8,175 nt of DNA from JAISJU01 sp031555675. Lineage in GTDB: Bacteria; Bacteroidota; Bacteroidia; Bacteroidales; Paludibacteraceae. This document shows, in pieces, positions 1-6,329 of the stretch (the stretch's first letter is position 1; each line of letters starts with the position of its first letter). Position numbers and translations under genes: made by a program. The notes beneath the pieces were generated by a model that was not told the origin of the DNA, ran no database searches, and worked only from the letters and a program-made list of their open reading frames with translations. The stretch spans positions 1-8,175 of the forward strand of contig JAVBUB010000105.1 of assembly GCA_031555675.1 (NCBI GenBank). The letters run 5' to 3'.

Positions 1-299
1 AAATTTTGTTTTACTTCTGTGGCGGTATGTTTGGTTTTTATTGCAGGTTTTGAAGTTTCCTTTTTCTGAGTAGACTTAGCTTTTTCTACGGGTGCAACTT
101 CCGGTTTTGTTTCTGTGGCAGGAGGTACTACCGGTACATCATACGCCTTTTCTTCCGTTACTACAATAGTTGGCTCCACTACTTCAAAAGCAACTTCTTC
201 CTGTTCCTGATCTTGTTTAGCTTCTTTTTTACCACCTCCGCAAGAAGCTAAAAACAATACTGTTGTGCCAATTAAGGCAAAATTGAAAACTTTTTTCAT
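1..299 (-). CDS. Putative lipoprotein, N-terminal part (runs off window edge)
   Basis: I read this gene by hand on the minus strand from the ATG at 297-299. It stays open to the window edge, giving 99 codons. The protein begins MKKVFNFALIGTTVLF and continues to LASC at residues 17-20, a good lipobox. It should therefore be exported by Sec, diacylated by Lgt on Cys20 and anchored in a membrane. After the cysteine comes GGGKKEAK and then a low-complexity stretch rich in Glu, Lys, Pro, Thr and Val. This looks like a flexible linker between the membrane anchor and a folded domain that lies outside the window. I do not recognise the family; a C-terminal SPOR, LysM or OmpA-like domain would be usual after such a linker, but that is a guess. 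The gene is divergent from the peptidoglycan hydrolase at 454 and shares a 154-nt A/T-rich spacer with it. I found no clear promoter for it. Confidence 0.8.
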   Translation of the reverse strand, partial: MKKVFNFALIGTTVLFLASCGGGKKEAKQDQEQEEVAFEVVEPTIVVTEEKAYDVPVVPPATETKPEVAPVEKAKSTQKKETSKPAIKTKHTATEVKQN

Positions 300-394
300 A
301 ATCATTTTTTATAGTTTAATATATTTTTTAGTTTATACTACATAAGAACATTATTACTTATCATTTTGTTCACAATTAATCATTAATTAATCGC

Positions 395-423
395 TTTAGT
401 TTCTTAATTATTTCTTACATTTG
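395..423 (+). promoter_or_regulatory. Probable Bacteroidota-type promoter of the glucosaminidase gene
   Basis: TACATTTG at 416-423 fits the phylum's -7 consensus TAnnTTTG exactly. The upstream partner is weak: TTTAG at 395-399, 16 nt away, is the nearest -33-like match, and a true TTTG at 365-368 is too far away. Initiation about 6 nt downstream would give a leader of roughly 25 nt before the GTG start at 454. The -7 match is seen in the sequence; promoter activity is inferred. Confidence 0.5.
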
Positions 424-453
424 CATGATTTATCTGAAAAAGAACAGTAAACG

Positions 454-1509
454 GTGAAAAAAATACTTTATACTTCATGTTTATTGCTGGCAGCGGAATT
501 TTCTGTCGGACAGAATAGAGTACCTCAATACGACGCATACATTGAAAACTATAGCGGCGTTGCTATAGAAAAAATGAACCAATACGGTATTCCGGCCAGT
601 ATTACATTGGCACAGGGAATATTGGAGTCAGGAGCCGGGCAAAGCCCGCTGGCTGTTGAAGCCAATAATCACTTTGGTATTAAATGCCACGATTGGACCG
701 GTCCTACTATCCGACACGACGATGATGAAAAACAGGAATGTTTCAGAAAATACGAATTTGCCAAAGAATCTTACGATGACCATTCTAAATTTCTGACTAC
801 CAGAAACCGTTATGCCTTTTTGTTTAATCTGGATAAAACCGATTACAAAGCATGGGCCAAAGGTTTGAAAGAAGCCGGATACGCCACCGATCCTAACTAC
901 CCTACCCGGTTAATTAAAATCATAGAAGACTACGAACTTTATAAATACGACATACAAAGTAGTGACAAGTCGAAAAACACTTATCTTACCGAAGAAAAAA
1001 CAGAGAATATACCTCCCAAAACACAAAAAACTACCAAGTCGAATACACAGACGACAGGAAATGCTCAGGCCGGCAACAGTGCAACAGATCAAAGCAACAA
1101 TAGCTCTACAGGTAGTAACAAGGCAACCAAAGTTTATTATTCAGAAAAAACCATCGGATTGGTAAATCCATATTTATCACACGATGTGAAAGAAATAAAC
1201 GGCGTGAAATATGTTATAGCAATAGAAAATGATAGCTACGAAAGCATTGCCGAAGAATTCGGACTAAAAGTAAGGGAAATATATAGTATCAATGATGCTA
1301 CCAGCCCCAGCAGGATCGAAGCCGGAGAAACAGTTTATATCCGGCCCAAGAAAACAACCTCTACAGTTGCTTTCCACGTAGTAAAACCAGACGAAACAAT
1401 GAGAGATATAGCTCAAAAATATGGCATCAAGCTGAGCATATTATACAAAAAGAACAATATGCTGGAAGATGTAAGGCCAATGATCGGGCAAAGAATCATA
1501 TTAAAATAA
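454..1509 (+). CDS. Secreted N-acetylglucosaminidase (GH73) with two C-terminal LysM repeats
   Basis: This is a predicted peptidoglycan hydrolase that cleaves the glycan strand next to N-acetylglucosamine, acting in the periplasm or at the cell surface. Residues 1 to about 19 form a signal peptide (MKK, then a short hydrophobic stretch), probably cut before Gln20. Residues 30-166 are the glucosaminidase domain. It has the motif LAQGILESGAG with Glu58 as likely catalytic acid, followed by NNHFGIKC (71-78) and GYATDPNY (142-149), which carries the conserved tyrosine. Residues 167-225 are a Thr/Asn/Ser/Lys/Gln-rich linker. LysM repeats, which bind glycan, lie at about 252-297 and 306-350. The start is GTG at 454; no other start in this frame keeps the signal peptide. 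The layout matches Bacteroidota glucosaminidase-LysM proteins of similar length. A role in cell separation or wall turnover is inferred. The family call is firm, but the exact bond cleaved is not shown. Confidence 0.92.
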   Translation: MKKILYTSCLLLAAEFSVGQNRVPQYDAYIENYSGVAIEKMNQYGIPASITLAQGILESGAGQSPLAVEANNHFGIKCHDWTGPTIRHDDDEKQECFRKYEFAKESYDDHSKFLTTRNRYAFLFNLDKTDYKAWAKGLKEAGYATDPNYPTRLIKIIEDYELYKYDIQSSDKSKNTYLTEEKTENIPPKTQKTTKSNTQTTGNAQAGNSATDQSNNSSTGSNKATKVYYSEKTIGLVNPYLSHDVKEINGVKYVIAIENDSYESIAEEFGLKVREIYSINDATSPSRIEAGETVYIRPKKTTSTVAFHVVKPDETMRDIAQKYGIKLSILYKKNNMLEDVRPMIGQRIILK

Positions 1510-1515
1510 CAAAAT

Positions 1516-1541
1516 AAGCCCCCATCCCCTTGGGGGACTTT
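1516..1541 (+). terminator. Probable intrinsic terminator after the glucosaminidase gene
   Basis: CCCCC at 1519-1523 pairs with GGGGG at 1532-1536 around an 8-nt loop. AAG at 1516-1518 can extend the stem with CTT at 1538-1540 past a bulged A. The hairpin starts 6 nt after the stop codon. It is followed only by TTTATTG, so the U-tract is weak. Similar C-run/G-run hairpins are common in Bacteroidota spacers and could also be a small repeat. Confidence 0.55.
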
Positions 1542-1593
1542 ATTGAAAATTGCATTTTTAAGCGCTTCATAATTTTTATTCATGAAAGCATTG

Positions 1594-1613
1594 TTAATTA
1601 TTAATTATTAATT
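1594..1613. repeat. Tandem TTAATTA heptamers upstream of secA
   Basis: TTAATTA occurs at 1594-1600 and 1601-1607, followed by a partial copy at 1608-1613. The array lies 10 nt before the secA ATG at 1624. It leaves secA without a visible Shine-Dalgarno sequence, as is normal in this phylum, and may keep the translation start unstructured. I saw no convincing TAnnTTTG promoter in this spacer; TAATTTTT at 1570-1577 is the nearest and weak. Confidence 0.6.
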
Positions 1614-1623
1614 GTAAATATAT

Positions 1624-4600
1624 ATGGGATTCAATGATATTTTGGGCAAATTATTTGGAAACAAAGCTCAACGGGATTTAAAAGAAATAATGCCTTACGT
1701 AGACAAAATTAAGGTAGCATACGAAAAAACAGACAAACTTAGTAATGATGAACTTCGGGAAAAAACACTTGAACTGAAGAAAATCATTAAGGAGCACGCG
1801 GCTAAAGAACAAGCCAGAATTGTAGAATTAAAAGATAAAATCGAAAGCATGGATGTAGAAGAACGCGAACCGGTTTACGATGAAATCGACAAACTGGAAA
1901 AAGCTGTTCTCGAAAAATACGAAGAAGCATTGGAAATGGTGCTTCCCGAAGCATTTTCTATTGTAAAATCAACTGCCAGGCGTTTTACCGAAAACGAAGA
2001 AGTGATAGTAACTGCTACAGATACTGACCGTGATTTGGCGACCAGTCATGACTTTGTGAGAATAGAAGGCGATAAAGCTATCTATAGCCATTCTTGGTCT
2101 GCCGGAGGAAACACGATAACCTGGGACATGGTTCACTACGATGTACAGCTATTTGGTGGTGTAGCCCTGCACAAAGGTAAAATTGCCGAAATGGCAACGG
2201 GAGAAGGAAAAACGTTGGTGGCTACCCTACCCGTATTTTTAAATGCTTTGACTGGAAATGGTGTGCATGTGGTAACCGTGAACGATTATCTCGCCAAACG
2301 TGACTCCGAATGGATGGGAACACTTTATCAATTCCACGGATTAAGCGTAGATTGTATCGACAGGCACCAACCCAACTCCGATGCCCGTCGTAAAGCCTAT
2401 ATGGCCGATATTACTTTCGGTACGAATAATGAATTCGGTTTCGACTACTTGCGCGATAACATGGCAACCAGTCCTATGGATTTGGTACAACGCAAACACA
2501 ATTATGCCATTGTCGACGAGGTTGACTCGGTGTTGATTGACGATGCCCGTACACCATTGATTATATCCGGTCCCGTTCCCAAAGGCGAAGATCAACTATT
2601 CGAACAATTGCGTCCAAAAGTAGAACGCTTAGTAAATGCCCAAAAAGCATTAACGACTCAATTACTGGCAGATGCTAAAAACATACTAACAAAAGAAAAT
2701 ATTGCCGATAAAGAAAAAGAAGAAGGCGCATTGCTTTTGTTCAGAACCTTTAAAGGATTACCTAAAAACAAACCACTTATTAAATTCTTAAGTGAACCCG
2801 GTATTAAAACAGCCATGCTGAAGACCGAAGAGCTGTATATGCAGGAAAACAACAAAAGAATGCATATTGTTACCGATGATCTTTACTTTGTAATTGACGA
2901 AAAACATAATTCGATAGAATTAACAGATAAAGGTATCGATTTGATTACTGGAGATTCTGACGATCCACAATTCTTTATTCTCCCGGATGTAGGTTCGGAA
3001 ATGGCCGAATTAGACAAGCAAAACCTATCGCCCGAAGAAAAACAACAACGTAAAGATGAGATTACTCAAAACTATTCCATTAAGTCAGAACGTGTTCATA
3101 CCATTAACCAGTTATTAAAAGCCTATACCCTGTTCGAAAAAGACGATGAGTATGTGGTTATTGACAACAAGGTAAAAATTGTAGACGAACAAACCGGACG
3201 TATCATGGAAGGACGCCGTTATTCCGACGGATTACACCAGGCCATAGAAGCCAAAGAGCGTGTAACGGTTGAAGCAGCTACGCAGACTTTCGCTACCGTT
3301 ACCCTTCAAAACTACTTCCGCATGTACCACAAACTTTCGGGTATGACCGGTACTGCCGAAACAGAAGCCGGTGAGTTGTGGAACATCTATAAGCTCGACG
3401 TGGTGGTGATTCCAACCAACAGGCCTATTTCACGTCAAGATATGAATGACCGCGTGTATAAGACAAAACGCGCCAAATACAATGCCGTTATAGATGAAAT
3501 AGTACGCCTGGTAGAAGCTGGAAGACCTGTATTGGTAGGTACTACATCCGTAGAAATTTCGGAATTGTTAAGTAAGATGCTTAACATGCGTAAAATTCAA
3601 CACCAGGTATTAAATGCCAAGTTGCACCAACGCGAGGCGGACATTGTAGCCCACGCGGGAGAAAAAGGTACCGTTACCATTGCTACCAACATGGCAGGCC
3701 GTGGTACCGATATCAAGCTTACTCCCGAAGTAAAAGCCGCGGGAGGTTTGGCCATTATTGGTACCGAAAGACACGAAAGCCGCCGTGTAGACAGACAGTT
3801 GCGTGGTCGTGCCGGACGTCAGGGAGATCCGGGTTCATCAGTTTTCTACGTATCGCTCGAAGATAACCTGATGCGTTTGTTTGCTTCCGAAAGGATTGCC
3901 AAACTGATGGATTCCATGGGATTCGGCGAAAATGACCTGTTGGAACACAAAATGATTTCCAACTCCATAGAGCGCGCCCAGAAGAAAGTGGAAGAAAACA
4001 ACTTCGGTATCCGTAAACGCTTGTTGGAATACGATGACGTTATGAATGCCCAACGCGAGGTAATCTATACTAAACGTCGCCATGCCCTGATGGGAGAACG
4101 CATCGGCGTTGACATTTCCAACATGATGTACGATACCTGCGTTAGCATTGTGGCAGAAGCCCGTGCTACTTCCGATTACGAATACCTGACACTGGAACTG
4201 TTGAAAGTATTCGCTATTGAAGCGCCATTTGATGAAAAAATATTCCGTGATGAAAGAGAAAATGAATTGATCGAAAGAACATTCGAAGCCGTTTCCGAAT
4301 CATTCAAACGTAAAATGGATAAAATGGCTGTTGTAGCCTACCCTGTTATCAAGCAAGTATTTGAAACCAAAGGAGAACTCTATAAAAATATTTTGGTTCC
4401 GATTACCGATGGAAAAAAAGTTTTCAACATATCAACCAATTTAGAATCTTCCTACAAAAGTGAAGGTAAAGATTTAATCCGTTCTTTTGAAAAAGCCATG
4501 TTGCTCTATATTATCGACGATGCATGGAAAGAACACCTCAGAGATATGGATGATCTGCGTGATTCTGTGCAAAATGCCAGTTATGAGCAAAAAGATCCGC

Positions 4601-4938
4601 TGGTTATTTATAAACTCGAATCATTTAACCTGTTTAAAACAATGATGGATACTATTAATAAGAAAACAGTATCTATCTTGACGAGAGGACAAATTCCGGT
4701 ACAAGAACCCAGCCAGTTAAGAGAAGCAGCCCCTGAACGTAAACAGGATTTTAGCCGCTACAAAACACAAAAGGATGAAGTGGGTAGTTCTACCAACAGT
4801 AACAACCCTGGAAATTTTGATACCCGCGAGCCTCAAAAAGCCAGTCCCGTTCGTGTCGAAAAAACAGTAGGAAGAAATGATCCATGTCCTTGCGGAAGCG
4901 GTAAAAAGTATAAAAACTGTCACGGGCAGAATGTGTAA
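1624..4938 (+). CDS. secA: Protein translocase ATPase subunit SecA
   Basis: SecA is the motor that drives unfolded preproteins through SecYEG using ATP. It cycles between the cytosol and the inner membrane. The Walker A motif is ATGEGKT at 191-197, and Walker B is the DEVD at 298-301. The second nucleotide-binding domain shows TNMAGRGTDI (688-697) and QLRGRAGRQGDPGSS (725-739). The two-helix finger and scaffold region is near 955-985 (DDAWKEHLRDMDDLRD). The C-terminal zinc-binding tail is complete, with Cys1088, Cys1090, Cys1099 and His1100. At 1,104 residues it is about 200 longer than E. coli SecA (901). By eye the extra sequence is a charged helical segment near 55-100, about 45 residues at 121-168 just before NBD1, about 75 residues at 335-410 in the preprotein-binding region, and a longer linker (1022-1080) before the zinc tail. 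Such lengths are normal for Bacteroidota. The ATG at 1624 gives the family N-terminus (GFNDILGKLFG). Confidence 0.98.
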   Translation: MGFNDILGKLFGNKAQRDLKEIMPYVDKIKVAYEKTDKLSNDELREKTLELKKIIKEHAAKEQARIVELKDKIESMDVEEREPVYDEIDKLEKAVLEKYEEALEMVLPEAFSIVKSTARRFTENEEVIVTATDTDRDLATSHDFVRIEGDKAIYSHSWSAGGNTITWDMVHYDVQLFGGVALHKGKIAEMATGEGKTLVATLPVFLNALTGNGVHVVTVNDYLAKRDSEWMGTLYQFHGLSVDCIDRHQPNSDARRKAYMADITFGTNNEFGFDYLRDNMATSPMDLVQRKHNYAIVDEVDSVLIDDARTPLIISGPVPKGEDQLFEQLRPKVERLVNAQKALTTQLLADAKNILTKENIADKEKEEGALLLFRTFKGLPKNKPLIKFLSEPGIKTAMLKTEELYMQENNKRMHIVTDDLYFVIDEKHNSIELTDKGIDLITGDSDDPQFFILPDVGSEMAELDKQNLSPEEKQQRKDEITQNYSIKSERVHTINQLLKAYTLFEKDDEYVVIDNKVKIVDEQTGRIMEGRRYSDGLHQAIEAKERVTVEAATQTFATVTLQNYFRMYHKLSGMTGTAETEAGELWNIYKLDVVVIPTNRPISRQDMNDRVYKTKRAKYNAVIDEIVRLVEAGRPVLVGTTSVEISELLSKMLNMRKIQHQVLNAKLHQREADIVAHAGEKGTVTIATNMAGRGTDIKLTPEVKAAGGLAIIGTERHESRRVDRQLRGRAGRQGDPGSSVFYVSLEDNLMRLFASERIAKLMDSMGFGENDLLEHKMISNSIERAQKKVEENNFGIRKRLLEYDDVMNAQREVIYTKRRHALMGERIGVDISNMMYDTCVSIVAEARATSDYEYLTLELLKVFAIEAPFDEKIFRDERENELIERTFEAVSESFKRKMDKMAVVAYPVIKQVFETKGELYKNILVPITDGKKVFNISTNLESSYKSEGKDLIRSFEKAMLLYIIDDAWKEHLRDMDDLRDSVQNASYEQKDPLVIYKLESFNLFKTMMDTINKKTVSILTRGQIPVQEPSQLREAAPERKQDFSRYKTQKDEVGSSTNSNNPGNFDTREPQKASPVRVEKTVGRNDPCPCGSGKKYKNCHGQNV

Positions 4939-4946
4939 TCATTTTT

Positions 4947-5001
4947 CCCACAAAGACACAAAGTTCACAAATTCATTTTGTGTTCTTTGTATCTTTGTGG
5001 G
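4947..5001. repeat. Long CACAAAG-type hairpin between secA and lgt
   Basis: Two 25-nt arms (4947-4971 and 4977-5001) are inverted copies with three mismatches, around a TTCAT loop. The left arm begins CCCACAAAGACACAAAG and is itself made of CACAAA-based units of 8-9 nt. The transcript would form a very stable stem 8 nt after the secA stop and 19 nt before the lgt start. No T-run follows, so it is not a standard terminator. It may act as an mRNA 3'-end stabiliser, a processing site or an interspersed palindromic repeat. Sequences of this CTTTGTG style are, as I recall, widespread in Bacteroidota spacers. Confidence 0.85.
4990..4997 (+). promoter_or_regulatory. Possible -7 promoter element for lgt inside the hairpin
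   Basis: TATCTTTG matches TAnnTTTG exactly and lies in the right arm of the hairpin. Initiation near 5003 would give lgt a leader of under 20 nt. There is no TTTG at the expected -33 distance (around 4966-4970), and the same letters are part of the repeat itself. The match may therefore be coincidental. Confidence 0.3.
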
Positions 5002-5020
5002 ATTATAATAAAATATAAAA

Positions 5021-5863
5021 ATGCTAAACGAAATTATTTGGAATGTAAACCCCGAAATATTTCCCAATAGTTCCATTCACATCCGTTGGTACGGATTACT
5101 TTGGGGAGCTGCCGTGTATTTGGCCTGGCTGGTTGTTACCAAGACTTTCAAACACGAGAAATGCCCTGAAGCATGGTCTGAAAAATTATTTATTTACGGC
5201 GCCCTGGGATTAATTATCGGCGCCCGCTTGGGACATTGCTTTTTTTATGAATGGTATCCTTTAACCGAACCAATAAAGATATTGGGCATTACTCTTAAAT
5301 ATTACAATCCGTATTTTACTCATCCTTGGGAATTACTCTATGTATGGCGTGGAGGATTGGCCAGCCATGGAGGCGCTATAGGATTACTGATAGCCATGTA
5401 TCTGTATAACAAAAAAGTAACCCACAAAGGATATATCTGGGGATTAGACAGATTAGTGATAGGTGTGGCGATAGGAGGAGCATTAATCCGCTTAGGCAAC
5501 CTAATGAACTCGGAAATCTATGGAGGACCCACTACCCTTCCGTGGGGATTTATTTTTGCCCAGAATGGAGAAACTATTCCCAAACATCCTACTCAGATCT
5601 ATGAAATGATTTACTGCCTGATTACTTTTGGCGTTTGCTATTGGATGTATTGGAAAAAAGAAGCTTACAAAAAAACAGGACTGATATTCGGAGTGTTTTT
5701 GATTGGCATCTTTTTAAGTCGTTTTATGCTGGAGTTTATCAAAAATAATCAGGAAGACTTTGAGTCCAATATGATATTGAATATGGGGCAAATTTTGAGC
5801 CTTCCATTCATCATCTGGGGAATATACTTAATCGTTCATGCACTGACTAAAAAAACGACATAA
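5021..5863 (+). CDS. lgt: Phosphatidylglycerol--prolipoprotein diacylglyceryl transferase
   Basis: Lgt is an inner-membrane enzyme. It moves a diacylglyceryl group from phosphatidylglycerol to the lipobox cysteine of prolipoproteins, the first step of lipoprotein maturation before signal peptidase II. The 280-residue protein has about seven hydrophobic segments (near 18-40, 55-75, 110-129, 143-160, 193-211, 219-239 and 254-275). Conserved family motifs are visible: IRWYG at 21-25, GARLGH at 67-72, the HGG loop at 116-118, and the signature region IRLGNLMNSEIYG at 156-168. That region carries the expected Arg157, Asn160 and Glu165. HPTQIYE at 189-195 and RFMLEF at 234-239 are also present. It follows secA on the same strand after an 82-nt spacer holding the hairpin. 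Partial co-transcription with secA or its own promoter are both possible. A predicted substrate is the lipoprotein encoded at 1-299. I see no terminator directly after the stop. Confidence 0.96.
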   Translation: MLNEIIWNVNPEIFPNSSIHIRWYGLLWGAAVYLAWLVVTKTFKHEKCPEAWSEKLFIYGALGLIIGARLGHCFFYEWYPLTEPIKILGITLKYYNPYFTHPWELLYVWRGGLASHGGAIGLLIAMYLYNKKVTHKGYIWGLDRLVIGVAIGGALIRLGNLMNSEIYGGPTTLPWGFIFAQNGETIPKHPTQIYEMIYCLITFGVCYWMYWKKEAYKKTGLIFGVFLIGIFLSRFMLEFIKNNQEDFESNMILNMGQILSLPFIIWGIYLIVHALTKKTT

Positions 5864-5877
5864 AAATCCTTTATTTA

Positions 5878-5909
5878 TTTGGGTATATCAATAAATATGG
5901 TTATCTTTG
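5878..5909 (+). promoter_or_regulatory. Strong Bacteroidota promoter upstream of the structured RNA
   Basis: TTTG at 5878-5881 and TATCTTTG at 5902-5909 are separated by exactly 20 nt. This matches both halves of the Bacteroidota sigma-ABfr consensus (TTTG about 20 nt before TAnnTTTG). It is the best promoter in the window and starts only 14 nt after the lgt stop. No gene-sized reading frame follows it. The predicted start of transcription, about 5914-5918, coincides with the first base of the closing stem of the RNA described next. Confidence 0.8.
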
Positions 5910-5914
5910 AATTA

Positions 5915-6092
5915 AAGGTCGCATCAATTAACAGATTGGAAAACTCAACACTTTAACCGAACCGGGTAAGTTTTATGTTTCAATGGCGGGCTGCACCTTA
6001 GGGTTATTCTACGGAATACGGCAGATTACAAAGAAATAACGACACCCAAATCCTATTTAATAGGAGTTTTCTCAAACGTTGATGCGACTTTC
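5915..6092 (+). ncRNA. Structured small RNA, probable 6S-like RNA
   Basis: This segment of about 178 nt has its own promoter and no plausible reading frame. Its ends pair: 5915-5927 with 6079-6091, 13 bp with one G-U, core GTCGCATCAA/TTGATGCGAC. After an asymmetric internal loop (5928-5937 and 6073-6078), a second helix pairs 5938-5946 with 6064-6072 (GAAAACTC/GAGTTTTC plus a G-U). A large bubble follows (about 5947-5963 and 6048-6063). Its 3' side can form a small hairpin (CCTAT at 6052-6056 with ATAGG at 6060-6064) that competes with the last base pair of the second helix. Beyond it GGGT (5964-5967) pairs with ACCC (6044-6047), CTGC (5991-5994) with GCAG (6021-6024), and TATTC with GAATA around a UACG tetraloop at 6010-6013. 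A rod of 160-200 nt with a closing stem, central bubble and apical arm is the hallmark of 6S RNA, which binds RNA polymerase holoenzyme. That identification rests on architecture, not on a sequence match. Another Bacteroidales-specific RNA family is the main alternative. Confidence 0.6.
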
Positions 6093-6098
6093 TTTTTT
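6079..6098 (+). terminator. Likely 3' end of the structured RNA
   Basis: The 3' arm of the closing stem (6079-6091) runs directly into T-rich DNA: TTT at 6089-6091, C, then six T at 6093-6098. No strong local hairpin is seen. Termination or 3'-end formation would rely on the long-range closing stem plus the U-tract. The opposite strand shows no comparable T-run at the other end, which supports the plus-strand assignment. Confidence 0.5.
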
Positions 6099-6153
6099 AC
6101 TATCTTCTCAAAAAACAAATCAACACCTTTCTTTAGTTAACCAGAATAAAAAT

Positions 6154-6298
6154 ATCCCGTAAAGGATTATAGTTTGGTAGAAAACAAAATTTCAGATTAA
6201 TCAGCTATGCTTCATTATGAAACGAGATTGTGTACCTACGGGCACACAAAATTACAATTTTAACAAAATTTTCTACCAATCTTTAATCCCTACGGGAT
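6154..6298. repeat. 145-bp imperfect inverted repeat, MITE/REP-like
   Basis: The outer arms pair ATCCCGTA (6154-6161) with TACGGGAT (6291-6298), continuing into GGATTA against TAATCC. The inner arms TTGGTAGAAAA (6174-6184) and TTTTCTACCAA (6269-6279) match over all 11 bases. The right outer arm is also a hairpin by itself (ATCCC-TAC-GGGAT). The centre holds a third hairpin with arms GTGT and ACAC around CC-TACG-GG (about 6229-6246). No transposase is encoded. Size, long terminal inverted repeats and nested hairpins suggest a non-autonomous mobile or REP-type element; no clear target-site duplication was identified. It lies between the RNA and the 3' end of miaA. The minus-strand hairpin at its edge could slow transcription leaving miaA, but no T-run follows. 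Confidence 0.6.
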
Positions 6299-6329
6299 TT
6301 AAATGAGATAAATTAATAGAAGTACCTTA

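Noticed and set aside
365..378. TTGT-TC-ACAA motif as an operator between the divergent envelope genes
   Set aside because: A 4-bp inverted repeat in A/T-rich DNA is expected by chance and there is no regulator to link it to.
5915..6092. tmRNA, RNase P RNA or SRP RNA as the identity of the structured RNA
   Set aside because: It is too short for tmRNA or RNase P, has no tRNA-like ends or known core motifs of either, and lacks the GGAA-capped SRP core.
5975..6263. Small reading frames in the 466-nt gap (8 codons at 5975-6001, 18 codons at 6207-6263)
   Set aside because: They lie inside the structured RNA and the inverted repeat, are very short and lack any initiation signal.
6283..6299. AATCCC-GTA-GGGATT hairpin as the intrinsic terminator of miaA (minus strand)
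   Set aside because: No T-run follows it on the minus strand, and it is explained as the end of the inverted-repeat element.
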